Part shown: one piece after another, positions 11,615 to 25,090 of the stretch
Layout of the letters: the number at the start of each line of letters is the position of its first letter
How positions within the stretch are numbered: position 1 is the first letter of the stretch
Source: Stramonita haemastoma
Lineage: Eukaryota > Mollusca > Gastropoda > Neogastropoda > Muricidae
Direction: 5' to 3'
Assembly: GCA_030674155.1 (NCBI GenBank)
Contig: CM060334.1
Coordinates: 28,946,336 to 29,010,335 of the forward strand
DNA: 64,000 nucleotides
Position numbers and translations under genes: made by a program
The notes under the pieces: generated by a model
What the model saw: the letters and a program-made list of their open reading frames with translations, nothing else
What the model was told of the DNA's origin: nothing
Databases searched by the model: none

Positions 11615-12798
11615 GCTCAGAAAAACAGCCAACTGTCAGGAAATGATTCAGTTCCTTTTGTAATAGTTGATAATAACCCGCATCAGGATTGCTCAAGATC
11701 TCACTCGTAACATGTTTCACCCACCCCCACCCGCAAGTAATTGGTATGATTTTGAGACCCCCCCCCCCCCCCCCCCCCCCCATAAACTAAGCCTTTTTCC
11801 AAAGTGTTTTTTGTGTGGAAGAATGGGTTGCCGAAATAAATAAAAAAGATGCACAAGCTTGTGAGACTGTCGTTTTGGGGAGATGTGAGAAATAACCTTT
11901 TTCGATCGTGAAAATGACATTCAGGATGTGTCGTATCATGAGATAATCAAATAGACATTAATGAAAGTATATCAAACAAGTGTTTTTGTATGGTTTTGTT
12001 TAGTTTTCAATAATGTGTTGTTAAGCCAATGGCACAAGTAGGAAGAGAAAAACGAAATCTGAGAAATATACGTCTGTTACTAGCAATTTAAGGATGAACT
12101 TTCTTTCTTCCAGAGAGAGAGAGAGAGAGAGAGAGAGTGTCTATGATTTTTTTTCGGGGGGGAGGGGGGGGGGGTATAGAAGGGAAAATCTTAACCGCTT
12201 GCCATCTGTTTCCTCTATGGTGGCAGTCAGAAGTCTTGCAGTTAATCAGATAGAAATAAATAAACGATAAAAAGTGGATAGTTAGATCTAGTCTTTATAA
12301 TTTTTTAATTTAAAAATCTATGGCTGCAGGCAAATTATGGTCTGATCATACAAGCTTCGTTAAAATTGTCATGTATGGAAAAGGAAAATCGAATAGATTA
12401 TGGAATAAAACAGACTGAAAACATTGACAAATGAGCTGTATAAATTGACTGAGAAAGTTGAATAGACACATTGAATTACTATTTTCCAGCAAAACCAATG
12501 GAGTCCAAACTTTAAAACCACCACTCTCTGGCCTATAAAAGCACTTTCGACTTACAACTCTGTAGTTACATAGAGGGATACCAATTCATTTTTTTTTAAG
12601 TGAAGTTACAACGGTATCATATGATCAAGTGTGTCAAAGCAACAGTAAATCTGACGTTACGGATAACAGTTTGTGTGTCGACTTGTTTTAAAATTGATGT
12701 GTTTTTCAGTGATTCCATAATTTTATCTGTGGATCTATAACTGTGTGTTGAGGTCTGGTAGTCTGTCAAACTCTGAAAGTGAAAGTAAAGCTTTGCGA

Positions 12799-12881
<83 letters not shown>

Positions 12882-13279
12882 GTAAGTGTGAAAAGATTTT
12901 GTGTTTGCCAAGTTCTGTGAGTATGTATTTGAATGTATGTGTCTCAACTGACGGACTACTTATTTTTGCCAATGTTAAGTTGAAACTATTTTCCAGCAGT
13001 TCTTCCCTCATTCTAGTTGGCTTGAGAAATTGGAGGGCAATGGTGGAGATGGTAGCTGGTAATTTGGCCATAAGACTCTGATTGAAAGTGTTTATTCTGA
13101 TTAAAAGCAAAAATGATATTTTCTTTATGTCTGAAGCTTGTGGTTTTTCAAAGAGTCATGCATTGATGAACTGCAATGGAAAATGCGACATCCCACCCCC
13201 CACTACTTGGGGGTGGGCGTGGGTGAAAACACACACACTCACGCACGCACGCACGCACGCACGCACGCGCGCGCACGCT

Positions 13280-13373
<94 letters not shown>

Positions 13374-13995
13374 GGCTTTCGGTGAGGGGGTAAGTATGCA
13401 AGGTGTATCAGTCCCTACAAAAGGACTGTTGCCAGTGAACAGTCACAGATACATCTGTGTAGACTAGAACAAACACCGACAATACAACAAAGTGCAACCA
13501 GTCACAAAATAATGAGTGAATTTACAATCACACACTTTACAGTTTGAAATGGTGTACAGTGTGTATCAAAAATATTTCTGCCCATCTTGTGAGTACATAG
13601 CAATGAGAGAGTGGAGGGGGGGGGGGGGGGGGGGGTTTAAAGTAGTAGAGAGGGAAGGGGAGCTGTTGAATCTGTTTAAATGTTGGGGCGTCGAAAACTC
13701 GTGTTCATAACAATAAAAACGATTTCAAACACTTAATAGAACTATTTAAAAAGACGCATACATGATGGTTGTACTCTTGTGAAACCCTCAACATCAAAAA
13801 TTTCTTTCCTTCTTTTCCACTTGTATTTGATTCATGACTTAACACATAAAAGTGTATTCAAATGGTCTACACACATCGTGGATTCTTTCGCGTTATTTTT
13901 TTAGATAAGTGGGCTAGAAAAGGGCAGATGTGTATTTTATAGGATAATATAGATCTATATATGATTTCCTTTTGGCGGCAAACACATTATTTTGC

Positions 13996-13997
<2 letters not shown>

Positions 13998-14072
<75 letters not shown>

Positions 14073-14275
14073 CGATGTTCGCATGCACAACATCTTGCGC
14101 GCACGTTAAATCCTGTTCCGCTTTTCGTAAGAGTAGGCCATTGTGTGCCGGTGGGAACAGATGACAATATTTACAAAGCCGCATACACACGGGGACTGGA
14201 TAAAAAAGCACTTGAGTGCTTATTCCATTATGATTTATCGTCAATATAAAAATAAATAAAAAGATAAATAAACAC
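13998..14275 (+). mobile_element. SINE family A, 5'-truncated, fused to a (CA)n array
   Basis: After about 72 bp of CA comes the family A core: TAAATCCTGTTCCGCTTTTC, AGAGTAGGCCATTGTG, CCGGTGGGAACAGATGACAA, then TGCTTATTCCATTAT and an A/T-rich tail of AAATA units. The tRNA-like head seen in the full copy at 24735-25090 is absent; the CA array stands in its place. Confidence 0.8.
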
Positions 14276-14544
14276 ACATTCGGGCTCTCAGATGGAAAGA
14301 ACTGTTTTAAGAATAAGTATGTTGGACATGTTTTTTTGCTTTTGTGGTAACAGCATAACTGTTGATCATATATTAATTAATATGTCAAATGCTGAAAGAC
14401 TACATGCCTACTCTTACCTCATTATCGTCATCCACGATCTTCAGTGATCCTTTATTGATGTATATATTTTTTCAAATTGCTGTTGTAGAGTCAATTTGTT
14501 TCCTTATTATGATCATTACGGACTTCTGTTTTAGTGGAATAGCT

Positions 14545-14734
<190 letters not shown>

Positions 14735-14934
14735 ACCAGTCTTTGCTGTGTTTTTTTCTGTTTAAATACCTTGGAGTTTTAGGTTTCCTGCATGATTGCA
14801 GTTTCAACTGTGCATGTCAAGATGTAAGCATTAGCAATAAAGTAAGTTAAGCGTTTTCTTCCAGAGACCAAGCGATATTACAGCTTGGAGCAGAAATTTG
14901 GGTTGTTAACAATGATAGAGAAAGAAGTATTGTC

Positions 14935-15160
14935 TTGTCTTGTCTTGTACACTACTTTCAGTCACAGCAGATTCCTCAGCGTAAAAATTCAGGCTTCTCT
15001 TCCCGGGGAAGGTGCGTCGTCATGATCGCAGCACAAACCATTCTGTTTTTACTTTCCTCTCTGTATGTGTACCTGTTTTTTCCCCTAAAGGTGGCTTTTT
15101 TCTCCACAGAATTTTGCCAAAGACATAACAGGGAAATCTGCCGTGACTGAAAGTGGCGTA
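14935..15160 (-). mobile_element. SINE family B fragment
   Basis: The complement matches the copies at 25091-25505 and 47680-47960: CAAAATTCTGT, AAAAAAGCCAC, CCGGGGAAGAGAAGCC and GCAGATTCCT-type blocks in the same order. It is diverged and lacks the 5' portion. Confidence 0.65.
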
Positions 15161-15587
15161 TTGTACAATACAATTTTTTCCCCAGTTTATACCAATCGCC
15201 ATTCCATCCAGCAGGGTAGGAAAGGCGCGAGTACCTATATGTCAAACGGAAAATAGCCAAAACATGAAAGCCTTTCGACAGACGACTTGCTTTTTATATA
15301 CACAGTAGTTCTTTGAGACACTAACAATTTGGTATGATAAAGCTGTACTGTTGATTTATAGTTATAAAACTGGATTTTGGGGTGTTTCTTTTTTTTTCCC
15401 TTCTCTAAACACCAGACTGCCTTTTTTGTTGTTCTTGATGGTGTTTTTTTTTTTTTTTTTAGATTGCACTGTAGGGGGAAAAGGCAGATACAAGGAAAAT
15501 TCTTTTCCCATTCCTCCTATGCCTTTCCACCTCCTCCGCCACGGCCTTGGCACAAGCATGTATATACACTTGCACGCAATCGCATTC

Positions 15588-15661
15588 ACACACACACACG
15601 CATGCACGCACACACACACACACACACACGCACGCACGCACGCACGCGCACACGCACGCAT

Positions 15662-15737
<76 letters not shown>
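15588..15737. repeat. (CA)n with (GCAC)n interruptions
   Basis: Compound microsatellite: CA, then GCAC/GCGC units, then about 70 bp of pure CA. Confidence 0.95.
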
Positions 15738-15739
<2 letters not shown>

Positions 15740-16344
15740 ATTTACGCGCGCATTCGCCTGCGTACAGTGCCTTTCAATGCCTCTGGGGCACTAACAAAAA
15801 TAACAAACTTAAAAAAGCAAAAGAAATATTTTATAAATATAACAAATACTCCCCCCCCCCTTTTTTTTCCCACAGAAAAAAGCCCACCAAACAGAGAACG
15901 AAAACAAAAAGAAAATGGAAAAAAGTAGCATTCATATGAACTCAGCAACTGATTCTGTTTCTAGAAATCTGTTTTGTGTTCATTTCCTGTTTCTGTTACA
16001 CATTTTGGTTCTCGTTCAACAATGATTTAACATATTAAGTCTTCTGGTGCATGCTCCAGTCCTGATTTTGGTTTTTCACAAATCACAAAGTCCTTGACAT
16101 AAACTACGGAAACTATGTGCATACTTTGCAACCATAATTTTCGATCTCATGGGTTTTGAAGTCGTGGGTTCGAATCTCAACAGCATCTGATGAATTAAGA
16201 GGGGGTGGGGGGGGGGGGGGTTGCAGACCTGCCATTGCCTTAATTCCCTCCGTGTACAATTATACACATGCAGAAGATCAAACATGCACGTTAAAGATCC
16301 TGTTATTCATGTCAGCGTTTGGTGGGGGTATAGAAACATTAATA

Positions 16345-16465
16345 TTCCCAGTATATATCCCCGAAGTCTGAAAACAGCTACCTTTATGATGGACAAAAGA
16401 GGTTTCATTCGCGAAATCTCAACATTGGTGAACCTCGGAGGTCTTGCTGAGGAATGAAAAAATAA
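16345..16465 (+). mobile_element. SINE 3'-tail module (CCCGAAGTC...GAACCTCGGAG type)
   Basis: The blocks CCCCGAAGTC, CAGCTACCTTTATG and GTGAACCTCGGAG recur in the same order at about 44516-44610, where they form the 3' half of a family A SINE. Upstream at 16146-16200 a GGGTTCGAATCTC B-box-like motif may be the diverged head. Confidence 0.55.
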
Positions 16466-16502
16466 ATCCCCTGAAGCTTTGAAATGTTGTAAACACTTTA
16501 AA

Positions 16503-16533
<31 letters not shown>

Positions 16534-16733
16534 AACGAACACTTGTTTGCTTACGAATAACGGTTATTGTGGCTTCTGGTATTGTTCGTGTTTCCACACA
16601 CAACTGTAAAAATTGACAGAGATTTTCTGATCTTAAATGTGCAAACTTGATTTTGTTGCCAACCCCCACCCCCCTCCCCCACCAAACCCCCCAAAAAAAA
16701 ACACAACAACAACAACAACAACAACTCACTCAC

Positions 16734-18300
16734 TCACTCAGTCCCATGTCCCAAAGGACGTAGGGGGGACATGAGAGAAGACGCAACGGAGATCTTTTTC
16801 CATGCTTCACGATCCTGTGTGGCTAGTAGGAGGCGTTGCAGGGGTTGGGCAGTCCAGTCTTTGATGTTGTCAACCCATGATTTCTTTTGGCGGCCTCTTC
16901 TTCTTTTGCCCTCGACTGTTCCTTGCAAGATGGTTTTTGCTAGGGTGTTGTGTCTTGTGGTGTGACCAAACCACATCAGCTTTCTCCTCTTTATGGTGGA
17001 GAGCAAAGGCTCTTGGGGGCCCACACGCTTTTTGATTTCCTCTTTCACATAGTTATTGGTCTTGTGTTCTTTGTATGATATTTTGAGGAGTCTTCTGTGG
17101 CACTTGTTCTCGAATGCTTGGATTCTTCTCTCTAACTCTGCTGTCAGAGTCCATGATTCACAGCCATATAGGAGGATAGATATTACGAGGGATTTGTAGA
17201 GGTGGTATTTGGTGCAGAAGCTGATGTTGTTGCTTCTGATGATCCTCTGGAGTCTGACTAGAGCAGATGTTGCTGTTGCAATGCGAGCTTTCACCTCATT
17301 GTTTGATGTGCCATCTTTTGTTAGGATGGAGCCTAAGTATTTGAATTGGCTCACCTCTTCCAATATTTCTCCATTCATCTTTATTTCCGTGCTGTCATTA
17401 CTCGCGCTGTTGACCATGATCATCGATTTCTCTGTACTGACCTCCATGCCGTATGCGCTCGCTCGGTCTGTTAGACTGTCTGTGAGGATTTGCAGTTCTT
17501 GTTTGCTGCTGCCCATGAGGTCAATGTCATCTGCAAATCTGAGGTTGCAAAGGGGTCTTCCACCAATGGAGATGGAAGTGTGGTTGTTTTGCAGTGTCTC
17601 TGTCATGATGTTTTCGAGGAAGAGGTTGAAGAGTACAGGTGAGAGAAGGCAGCCCTGGCGGACTCCAACTGTGGTCTTGAAGAACTCGCCCACGTGGTTG
17701 TTCATGAAAACTGCACTTCTTGCATTCTCGTACAGAGCCTTGATGACTTCAATTAGGCAGTTGTCAATGTTGAAGTGCCTGAGTACTTGCCAGAGGCCGT
17801 CATGCCATACCCTGTCAAAGGCCTTTTTGAAGTCTATAAAATTGTGGTACAAGTCTTTTTGGTGTTGGAGATGCTTCTCTATCAGAATTCTCAGGTTGAA
17901 AATTTGTTCCATTGTGCTGCGTTTTGGTCTAAAGCCCGCTTGTTCTTCTGCCAGGAGTTTTTCCGCTTGGTTTTTCAGTCTGTTGAGGACTACCTGCAGC
18001 ATGATCTTGCTAGGATGGCTTATGAGACTGATGGTTCTGTAGTTCTGACATTGCTTGAGGTTTCCTTTCTTTGGCAGGGGTATTACAAGAGACTGTGTCC
18101 ATTCTTTTGGCCATTCTTTGGTGTCGTGGATCTTCTGACAAAGATCTGTGAATCGCCTTGCTGTTTCATTCCCTCCATTTTTTATGAGTTCAGCTGGGAT
18201 GTTATCGATTCCAGGGGACTTCCCCTTCTTCAATTGTTTAATAGCTGCATCTACTTCACATCTTAGTATTGGTGGGTCTTTATCTTGGTGTTCAGGGGTT
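16734..18300 (-). pseudogene. LINE ORF2, reverse transcriptase part
   Basis: A 499-codon open frame encodes a non-LTR reverse transcriptase: LKKGKSPGIDNIPAEL (just upstream and at the start), FIDFKKAFDRVW (about residues 132-143), GVRQGCLLSPVLFN (190-203), the catalytic FADD box (233-236), FKYLGS, LLYGCESWTL, a KRRKLMWFGHTTRH motif and a C-terminal GRQKKSWVDNIKDW. This arrangement resembles RTE-type elements often annotated as craniofacial development protein 2-like. It is continuous with the endonuclease frame except for a single-base slip at about 18290-18305, so the Met at 18233 is internal. Marked pseudogene because the parent ORF is broken. Confidence 0.9.
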
Positions 18301-19810
18301 TGTTGGAAACTATGTTGGTTTCTGGGCGTAGTGGGTAGTTATACAATCCCTCACAGTATTCTGTCCAGCGTTGGAGGATGGCATTGTTTTCCGTTAAAAG
18401 ATTTCCTTCTTTGTCTTCAATAACAGAGGCTTTAGGCTGTGTGGTTTTCGTTAGTGCTTTCAGAGTGTTGTAAGCTGTTTTGCTGTTTCCCTTGGCCATT
18501 CCATCTTCGATGTTGTTGCATTGTTCTTCTATCCACGCTTCTTTGGCTTCTCTCATCTTTTTCCTCACTTCTCTGTGGCTATCCATGTACTTGTTGTTGG
18601 CTTCTTGACTTGTGAACTTTTGCTTCTTAAGTTCTCTTCTTTTGTCGCAGAGGTCAAGAACCTCATTTGTCACCCAGGGTTGTTTCTTTGTTCTGCTTCT
18701 GCCTAGTGTTTCTTCTGCTGCTGTCGTTAGCACTTCTTTGATGTTGTTGGCTAATGTGTTCACATCATTGTCAATGGCTGTGAGTGCGGCGAACTTTCCT
18801 CCAATGTTGGCTTGGAAGATCTCAACCACTGTTGGGTCTTTGAGTTTTTCCAGGTCGAATCTTATGCGTGAGCTTTTTGGCTGTTGTTTTGCTTTCAGTT
18901 TCAGCCTGATGGTGGTATGTACAAGGTCGTGGTCACTGCCAATGTCAGCTCCTGGGAATGTTCTTGTATTTGCCTTGTTTATGCTGGATTTGAATCTTTG
19001 GGGTGACAGAATGTAATCAATTTGATTATGAATCAGACCATTTGGTGAGTGCCAGGTTGATGTTCTAGATGGCTTGTGAGGGTGGAGTGTGTTAGCCAGA
19101 GTTAGTTTGTGCTTCTTTGCGAATTCCAGCAGCCGCTGTCCTCTGTCATTTGTTTCTCCCAGTCCAAAGCGTCCTGTGGTTCCTGCCCAGGTGTCATAGG
19201 CATCAGGTCCCACCTTAGCATTCCAATCGCCTTCCACAATAAGGATGTCTTTTTTGGGCGTTTTGGGGATGACGTTTTCAAGTTCTTCATAGAATTCTTC
19301 TATCTGGTCATCATCGTAGTCAGATGTTGGAGCATACACTTGGATGATGGTGAGATTCTGGGGTTTTGCAGAGACTCTGATTGAGATGAGTCTGCTGGAT
19401 ATTGGTGTGCAGTTGATGATGCTTGACACAATCTCTTTCCTGACAATGAAGCCTACTCCTGTTGGTGTAGTTTCTCATCTCCACTGTACCATATTTTGTG
19501 GCCGTCTTGCGTGGTTGTTTCTCCGAAGCCAATCCATCTGACTTCCGCAAGCCCTAGGATGTCCCATTTATACCTCTGTAATTCATGTGTGAGTTCCTGT
19601 ACTCTTCCTGTTTGGTACAGAGTCCTAACATTCCATGTACCAATGGTTACCCCTTTAGCTGGAAGCTTTAGGGTTAGTTCTGCTCCAGTGGCACACTTGT
19701 CACTCCCACCCTGGAGGCTTGCAGTGGGTAGCGCGGTCGTTGTTGGTCGTTGTTGATCCGGGCCTCGACCGATCCGGCATGTGTTTCTGTTTTGCTTTTC
19801 TCATCATGTC
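18263..19810 (-). pseudogene. LINE ORF2, AP-endonuclease part
   Basis: The frame from 19429 to 18263 encodes an exonuclease-endonuclease-phosphatase fold: VYAPTSDYDDD, EGDWNAKVG, NDRGQRLLEFA, SDHDLVHTTIRLK (catalytic Asp-His) and a linker to the RT. The domain start lies further upstream in other frames: GTWNVRTLYQTGRVQEL at about 19650-19600 and WDILGLAEVRWIGFG at about 19565-19520, so slips near 19470 and 19710 break the ORF. An ATG pair at about 19808 may be the original start. Confidence 0.85.
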
Positions 19811-20319
19811 CTTGCAGTGGGCTTGAGGAAGCTTGGTGGCGCCCATCTCCTCTCCAAGACTCCTACTGGTGATTAAGAATGCACCAGCCCCTCACAACGT
19901 TTCGCCCGCCAGTAGAAGCGGTTACCAGGGTGTGGGTGGGTTAAGGACCCGGACCCAGAAGTGAGAGTTGAGTGCCAAGTGAGGACCAGTGCTCCTGTCC
20001 ATCCCGAGGGATGCTACTGCCAGGTTTACAAAGGTACCACCTCTCCTTAAGCACCCCATACACCCCAACAACAACAACAACAACAACAACAAAAAACAAA
20101 ACAAAAAAAACAACCAAAACAGCCTCAAAGGGGTTAGGGCATCGAGAAGTCAGCTGAAAAAACGGTATAGTGGTGGACAAAACATTGTCCTTATAATCTG
20201 GCAGAGGCTACCCGCGATGTGGGAACCTCTTCCTTTGTAATCCGCGTGCTACCTAGTTTTAAACCTGCGACCCTGGTAGGGGGAAAAAAGTGAAACAAAA
20301 CAACCAAGCCAAAATCCAC

Positions 20320-20604
20320 AAGCGTTGGGTACTATCACACTCTATACCCATCACACTCTATCACTGCTGTATATAAATGGGTACCTGCCCTCTTTAGGGT
20401 CAAGGAAGGTAAAACAGCGACGGAGAGGATATGGGTGCCGCCCTTCACTATGCTGGCCCCTAGAGAAGCTGAGGTCTCTGACACCTCGCTCCCCTACGAC
20501 CGCATAGGTTCAAAACTGTAAATAGTTGCTGATTGTGCGTCGTGTAGGTTGAATGCAAGCGCTTTGATTTGTTTTTGCAAGATATAGCGCTATACAAATT
20601 CCAT

Positions 20605-20660
<56 letters not shown>

Positions 20661-20665
20661 TATGG
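20320..20665 (+). mobile_element. SINE-like repeat ending in AGCGCTATACAAATTCCATG and (ATT)n
   Basis: About 280 bp of non-coding sequence ends in GCGCTTTGATTTG, then GATATAGCGCTATACAAATT and an (ATT)n tail. Reverse copies of this tail occur at 23665-23715 and 40456-40536, so the tail is a mobile 3' module. Internal Pol III boxes are not obvious. Sequence from about 20100 to 20320 may belong to the same element. Confidence 0.6.
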
Positions 20666-20724
20666 GACACCTTTTCCTTTACTGTGCAGAGCGCTTTGTC
20701 ATCGTGCTAGGTAATCTTTTCTGC

Positions 20725-20802
20725 CTCGGTGCACACAAACACAACACAACACAAGCACACACGCGTGTGCGCGCGCGCGCGCACACACAACAACACACCA
20801 TA

Positions 20803-20850
<48 letters not shown>
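20725..20850. repeat. (AC)n microsatellite cluster
   Basis: Interrupted AC/GCGC units, then about 45 bp of pure CA. It is followed by CT-rich sequence and a poly-C run at 20945-20972. Confidence 0.9.
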
Positions 20851-20853
<3 letters not shown>

Positions 20854-20944
20854 CCTCTCCTCTCTCTACTCTCTCATCTCTCTATCTCTCTCTGCTTGTG
20901 TGCGCACACCCCCATCCCGCACCCCATACACACTCTACCCTGCT

Positions 20945-20975
<31 letters not shown>

Positions 20976-21005
20976 TTAAAGAAAATAACTCCAAGGCACA
21001 CACAC

Positions 21006-21159
<154 letters not shown>

Positions 21160-22620
21160 GACGTATGCATGCACACAAAGCGAACAAAGCGTCAGGGGTA
21201 TGTATTACATAAAAGTTGCGGGAAGCCCTTGTTGTCTATTAATTAGTGCGAAGCAGATTTGCTATCATCAAATTAGGTGTCAGTTTTGGTTACACTCCTG
21301 TATTAATTAGCTTGCCGGTCAGAGTGCCAGTTGAAAAAAAATAGATTTTTAAAGTATGAAAAAATGTACTGTGTACTTGTTATGGGGATTGAGGATATAG
21401 AGTAATACCAGGTAGTTACGAGAAAGTTGGAAATGATCTTCAAAATGAGGATTGCTTGTGTTCTTACAATATTGAGCCGGCGCATGCATATTGCTGTTAG
21501 GAAACTAGCAGACTACAAAGGTATTTGCTGAAATTTGTTGTGAAAAAATGAAATCTAGTCTACCAAATTTGTGCAAAATTACACGAGTTTTGAGTCAGGC
21601 CTTTCTTTCACAAAAGAGTGGTTTTTATTTCTACGGATGCCAAAGTAAGTGCTGTATGAATGGAAGAGTAATAAAGTAACAAGAAAACAGAAGGAACAGT
21701 GGAAAAATTAACTGCGGTGTGTAACCTTTAAGCCTACCGGCCAGTTCATGCAATCGTTTACTTTACGACAATGTATTTAGTCTAGGTCTTGATCAACGAT
21801 ATTAAACTATGTAAGTTAAGTGAACAAATAATATATCTGAATCGTTTTTGTCTGACTTAAAGCTAGGATAAGATTAAATAAGATAATTGTTTCCTCAGCA
21901 GTGGAAGAAAAGCAGATTCGGCGATTGTTTTTAGCAACAATGTGCCGTAACTTAAGACTACTTTTTGGCACATTGGGAACAGGGGCAGTTTTGAATAACG
22001 ATGGTGGGTATTTGCAATTATGTGTAATCTTTATCATTGAAGAAGACTATGCTGTTGATATCATTGGTTTGGAAAAATCCTTTAAGTTTATGACTAGGTC
22101 TTCAAATTGTACACGAGTTCATCAATGTTATTGTGAGATAATTCGCCATTGTTTCTAGATCTATTAAGTGACTGGCAACACCGACAGAAGAATGACTGAA
22201 ATGGTTAGTTTGGTTGATTGCATATTTATGCGAGAATGTACAAATTTGACAGCGGTGCATAGTTTAATCACAGTTTCATTACGATTAACCCCCCACCCCT
22301 GTTCCCGGCCCCCCAAAAAAGGAATAAAGAAAACATAGATCTATTATTGACAATAGCAGTGTGGCATTGTACTTAACATTTTTACAAGTTCAGTGCAGGT
22401 ACTAGACAAAGTTTCTTTCTCTTCCTCTGTTTTTAGTGTCTTTTTGTTTGGTTTTCTTTAAATAAAAAGTCACGATTGTTTATGGTATGACATGGGGGGG
22501 GGGGGGGGGGTGAAAAAAGTATTACATGTCACACATTTCATTGTAATATTTTTAGAATTAAACCTAATCGTTCAGTGTATATCTCCATTACCTGCATTAC
22601 TGACAATTTCATTTTGTTCA
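21160..22620. other. AT-rich intergenic sequence
   Basis: Nothing recognised. An 85-codon frame at 21901-22158 has no family signature and no splice context and was not called. TAGATCTA occurs at 22156 and 22336; poly-G at about 22496-22510. Confidence 0.5.
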
Positions 22621-22626
22621 AAGTGA

Positions 22627-22688
22627 TTGTATCTGAAACCAAATTGTCAAGCTTGTAGTGTCTGAAACCAAATTGTCAAGCTTGTAGT
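22627..22688 (+). repeat. Two-copy 29-31 bp tandem duplication
   Basis: TCTGAAACCAAATTGTCAAG plus CTTGTAG occurs twice back to back with almost no change, directly before a (CT)n array. Confidence 0.9.
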
Positions 22689-22691
22689 TTA

Positions 22692-23195
<504 letters not shown>

Positions 23196-23254
23196 CTCTC
23201 AATGTGTGTTGCACGCACACAGTCACACACGCACGCAAACGTGCACACACTCAC

Positions 23255-23255
23255 A

Positions 23256-23316
<61 letters not shown>
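23255..23316. repeat. (AC)n microsatellite
   Basis: Pure AC units preceded by mixed AC/GC sequence from about 23210. Confidence 0.95.
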
Positions 23317-23319
<3 letters not shown>

Positions 23320-23664
23320 TATTGTGCCAAAACCAGTCCTACAATTCAAGAAAGTTGGTGAAATTATAGATTCTACAGAGTATTGATAAGCATGGGTAAA
23401 ATAAAGTCATTATATCTGTAACTATTTTTTGGTCATTGCAGCTGCCCCTGTCACTTCAAAATGACCCTGGTCTAGCATTCGTCTTTCGTCACCTCTTGAC
23501 GGATCTAGTTTCCAGCGTAAGCATTAATCAAAAGTTTTTGTATTGTTTTGTAATGTCTTGTGTACCATGGTCTCAACAGATTTCTTTCAACTTTCTTTCA
23601 AATATCGAGGTCGTCCCAAAGGCTGAGATCGTGACGTAATATTGGTGCCATTCTGTTTATGGTA

Positions 23665-23715
23665 ACAATAATATTACATGGAATTTATATAGTGCTATAT
23701 CTTGCAAAAGAAAAT
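23665..23715 (-). mobile_element. Tail fragment of the AGCGCTAT SINE-like repeat
   Basis: ACATGGAATTTATATAGTGC then TATATCTTGCAAAAG is the complement of the tail at 20560-20610, with an AT-rich trinucleotide remnant on its left. Confidence 0.6.
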
Positions 23716-24191
23716 AAAATCTTACATGTGGAAACAAAAGTTATGTTTTCATCTCGATTCACGTCTGATAGATCTATTTATACCATAGAATGGATTTAAC
23801 CAGTGGTAATACTAGTAAATTGAGAAGTAAAATTGAGAGTCCATTGGGTTCAAAGTTATGTGTTGATTGCCTCATGACAAACGAAAAAGGGTGAAGCATA
23901 GACTTAAGTTTTTTTTTCTGAAAAGTTCATCTTTTTTCTCTCACTGGCAAACCTGGAAGGGTAAATACATAGCTTAATTTCTTTTGGTATTTTTATTTGA
24001 AAGATGTTCTAACTTTTGTAGAAAAGAATTTTTTTATACACCTTTGAGACGTGGCCTCAGTCATAGTGACTTATGTATAAATGTATTAATTTCCATCTTG
24101 TAAAATTGCACGTTCTCAATCCACCCATTTTGTCTACTTGTGTAAGTGGTTTGTCACTGTTAAACTCTCCCTGTGTGAGTGTGGGTGTATG

Positions 24192-24192
<1 letters not shown>

Positions 24193-24268
<76 letters not shown>

Positions 24269-24480
24269 CGCGCGCGCTCGCGTGCGTGGTTTTTATTTAT
24301 CTATTTTTTATTCTTTTATATAGAGGATAATGGAATAAGCACTCATGTGCTTTTTTTAATCCAGTCCCCGTGTGTATGCAGTTTTGTAAATATTGTCGTC
24401 CGTTCCACCGGCACATAATGGCCTACTCTTACGAGAAGTGGAACAGGATTTAACGTGTGCACAAGATGTGTGTGTTTGCG
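24193..24480 (-). mobile_element. (GT)n microsatellite followed by a reverse SINE family A core
   Basis: GT array 24193-24265 with CGCG end. The complement of 24305-24480 reads the family A core (TAAATCCTGTTCC, AGAGTAGGCCATTATG) and tail. The SINE head is missing; a second GT/GC-rich tract at 24465-24545 lies where it would be. Confidence 0.75.
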
Positions 24481-24734
24481 TGCGCATTTGCGTGCATGTG
24501 TGTATGTGTATACATGTTTGGTGTGTTTGCATACATGTGCGAACATAATATGTGTAGGTAAGAAGAAGTAAATGCTATTGCCACAATCACCTTACATGAT
24601 CCAGTGGAATGGAGAGAAGAGTCCTAGCATTTGTGTATAGTTTTAAATTGAAGTTTTAATTTCATAAGTCCCTCTGTCAGTAGCTAAATGTATAATGTAT
24701 AATCATAATCTCTTATCCTCAATCTCGACTGGAT

Positions 24735-25090
24735 CTTTTTATTTATTTATTCATTCATTCTTTTATATCGAGGATAACAGAATAAGCAATCATGTGGTTT
24801 TTTTCATCCGGTCCCCGTGTGTATGCAGTTTTGTAAATATTGTCATCTGTTCCCACCGGCACACGATGGCCTACTCTTAGGAAAAGCGGAACGGGATTTA
24901 ACGTGTGCGCAAGATGTTCTGCGTGCGTTCGCATACGGGGCCTCGGTTTAAAGTCTCATCCGAAGGACTTTTAGGGAGAGTGGAGTTGGCACTGATGTTA
25001 ACCCCAGGAGAAAAATCTCCTCAACCGGACTCGAACCGGGTCGTCAAATTGCCAGCGCAATCTTCTGACCACTAGGCTATCCCTCCCCTA
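24735..25090 (-). mobile_element. SINE family A, full-length tRNA-derived copy
   Basis: Reading the complement from 25090: GGGATAGCCTAGTGGTCAGA (A box) and GACCCGGTTCGAGTCCGG (canonical B box GGTTCGANTCC), so the RNA polymerase III promoter is internal and tRNA-like. Then come the conserved GAGATTTTTCTCCTGGGGTT and TCTCATCC blocks, the AGAGTAGGCC core, and an A/T-rich tail (AATAAATAAATAAA). This is the reference copy for the fragments elsewhere in the window. Confidence 0.9.

Larger units (their letters stand above)
16725..20066 (-). mobile_element. Near-full-length RTE-like non-LTR retrotransposon inserted in a (CAA)n tract
   Basis: The element runs on the - strand: 5' region near 20066, apurinic endonuclease then reverse transcriptase, and a 3' end of short (TGAG)n units at 16725-16742. 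Both flanks are (CAA)n (16701-16725 and 20066-20091), consistent with insertion into, and duplication of, a CAA microsatellite. At about 3.34 kb it matches the usual length of RTE-clade LINEs, which lack a long ORF1. At least three single-base frame slips interrupt ORF2 (near 19710, 19470 and 18300); catalytic motifs are intact. A 5'-truncated copy of the same 3' end lies at 47548-47668. Confidence 0.85.

Noticed and set aside
17209..18042. 277-codon + strand frame
   Set aside because: Antisense shadow of the LINE reverse transcriptase on the - strand.
18612..19016. 134-codon + strand frame
   Set aside because: Antisense shadow of the LINE endonuclease region.
21901..22158. 85-codon + strand frame
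   Set aside because: No recognisable motif, AT-driven composition and no splice or promoter support.
25020..25090. tRNA gene (A and B boxes present)
   Set aside because: It is the tRNA-like head of a SINE with a body and tail attached, with a degraded cloverleaf; the same reasoning applies to 33546-33615 and 63290-63366.
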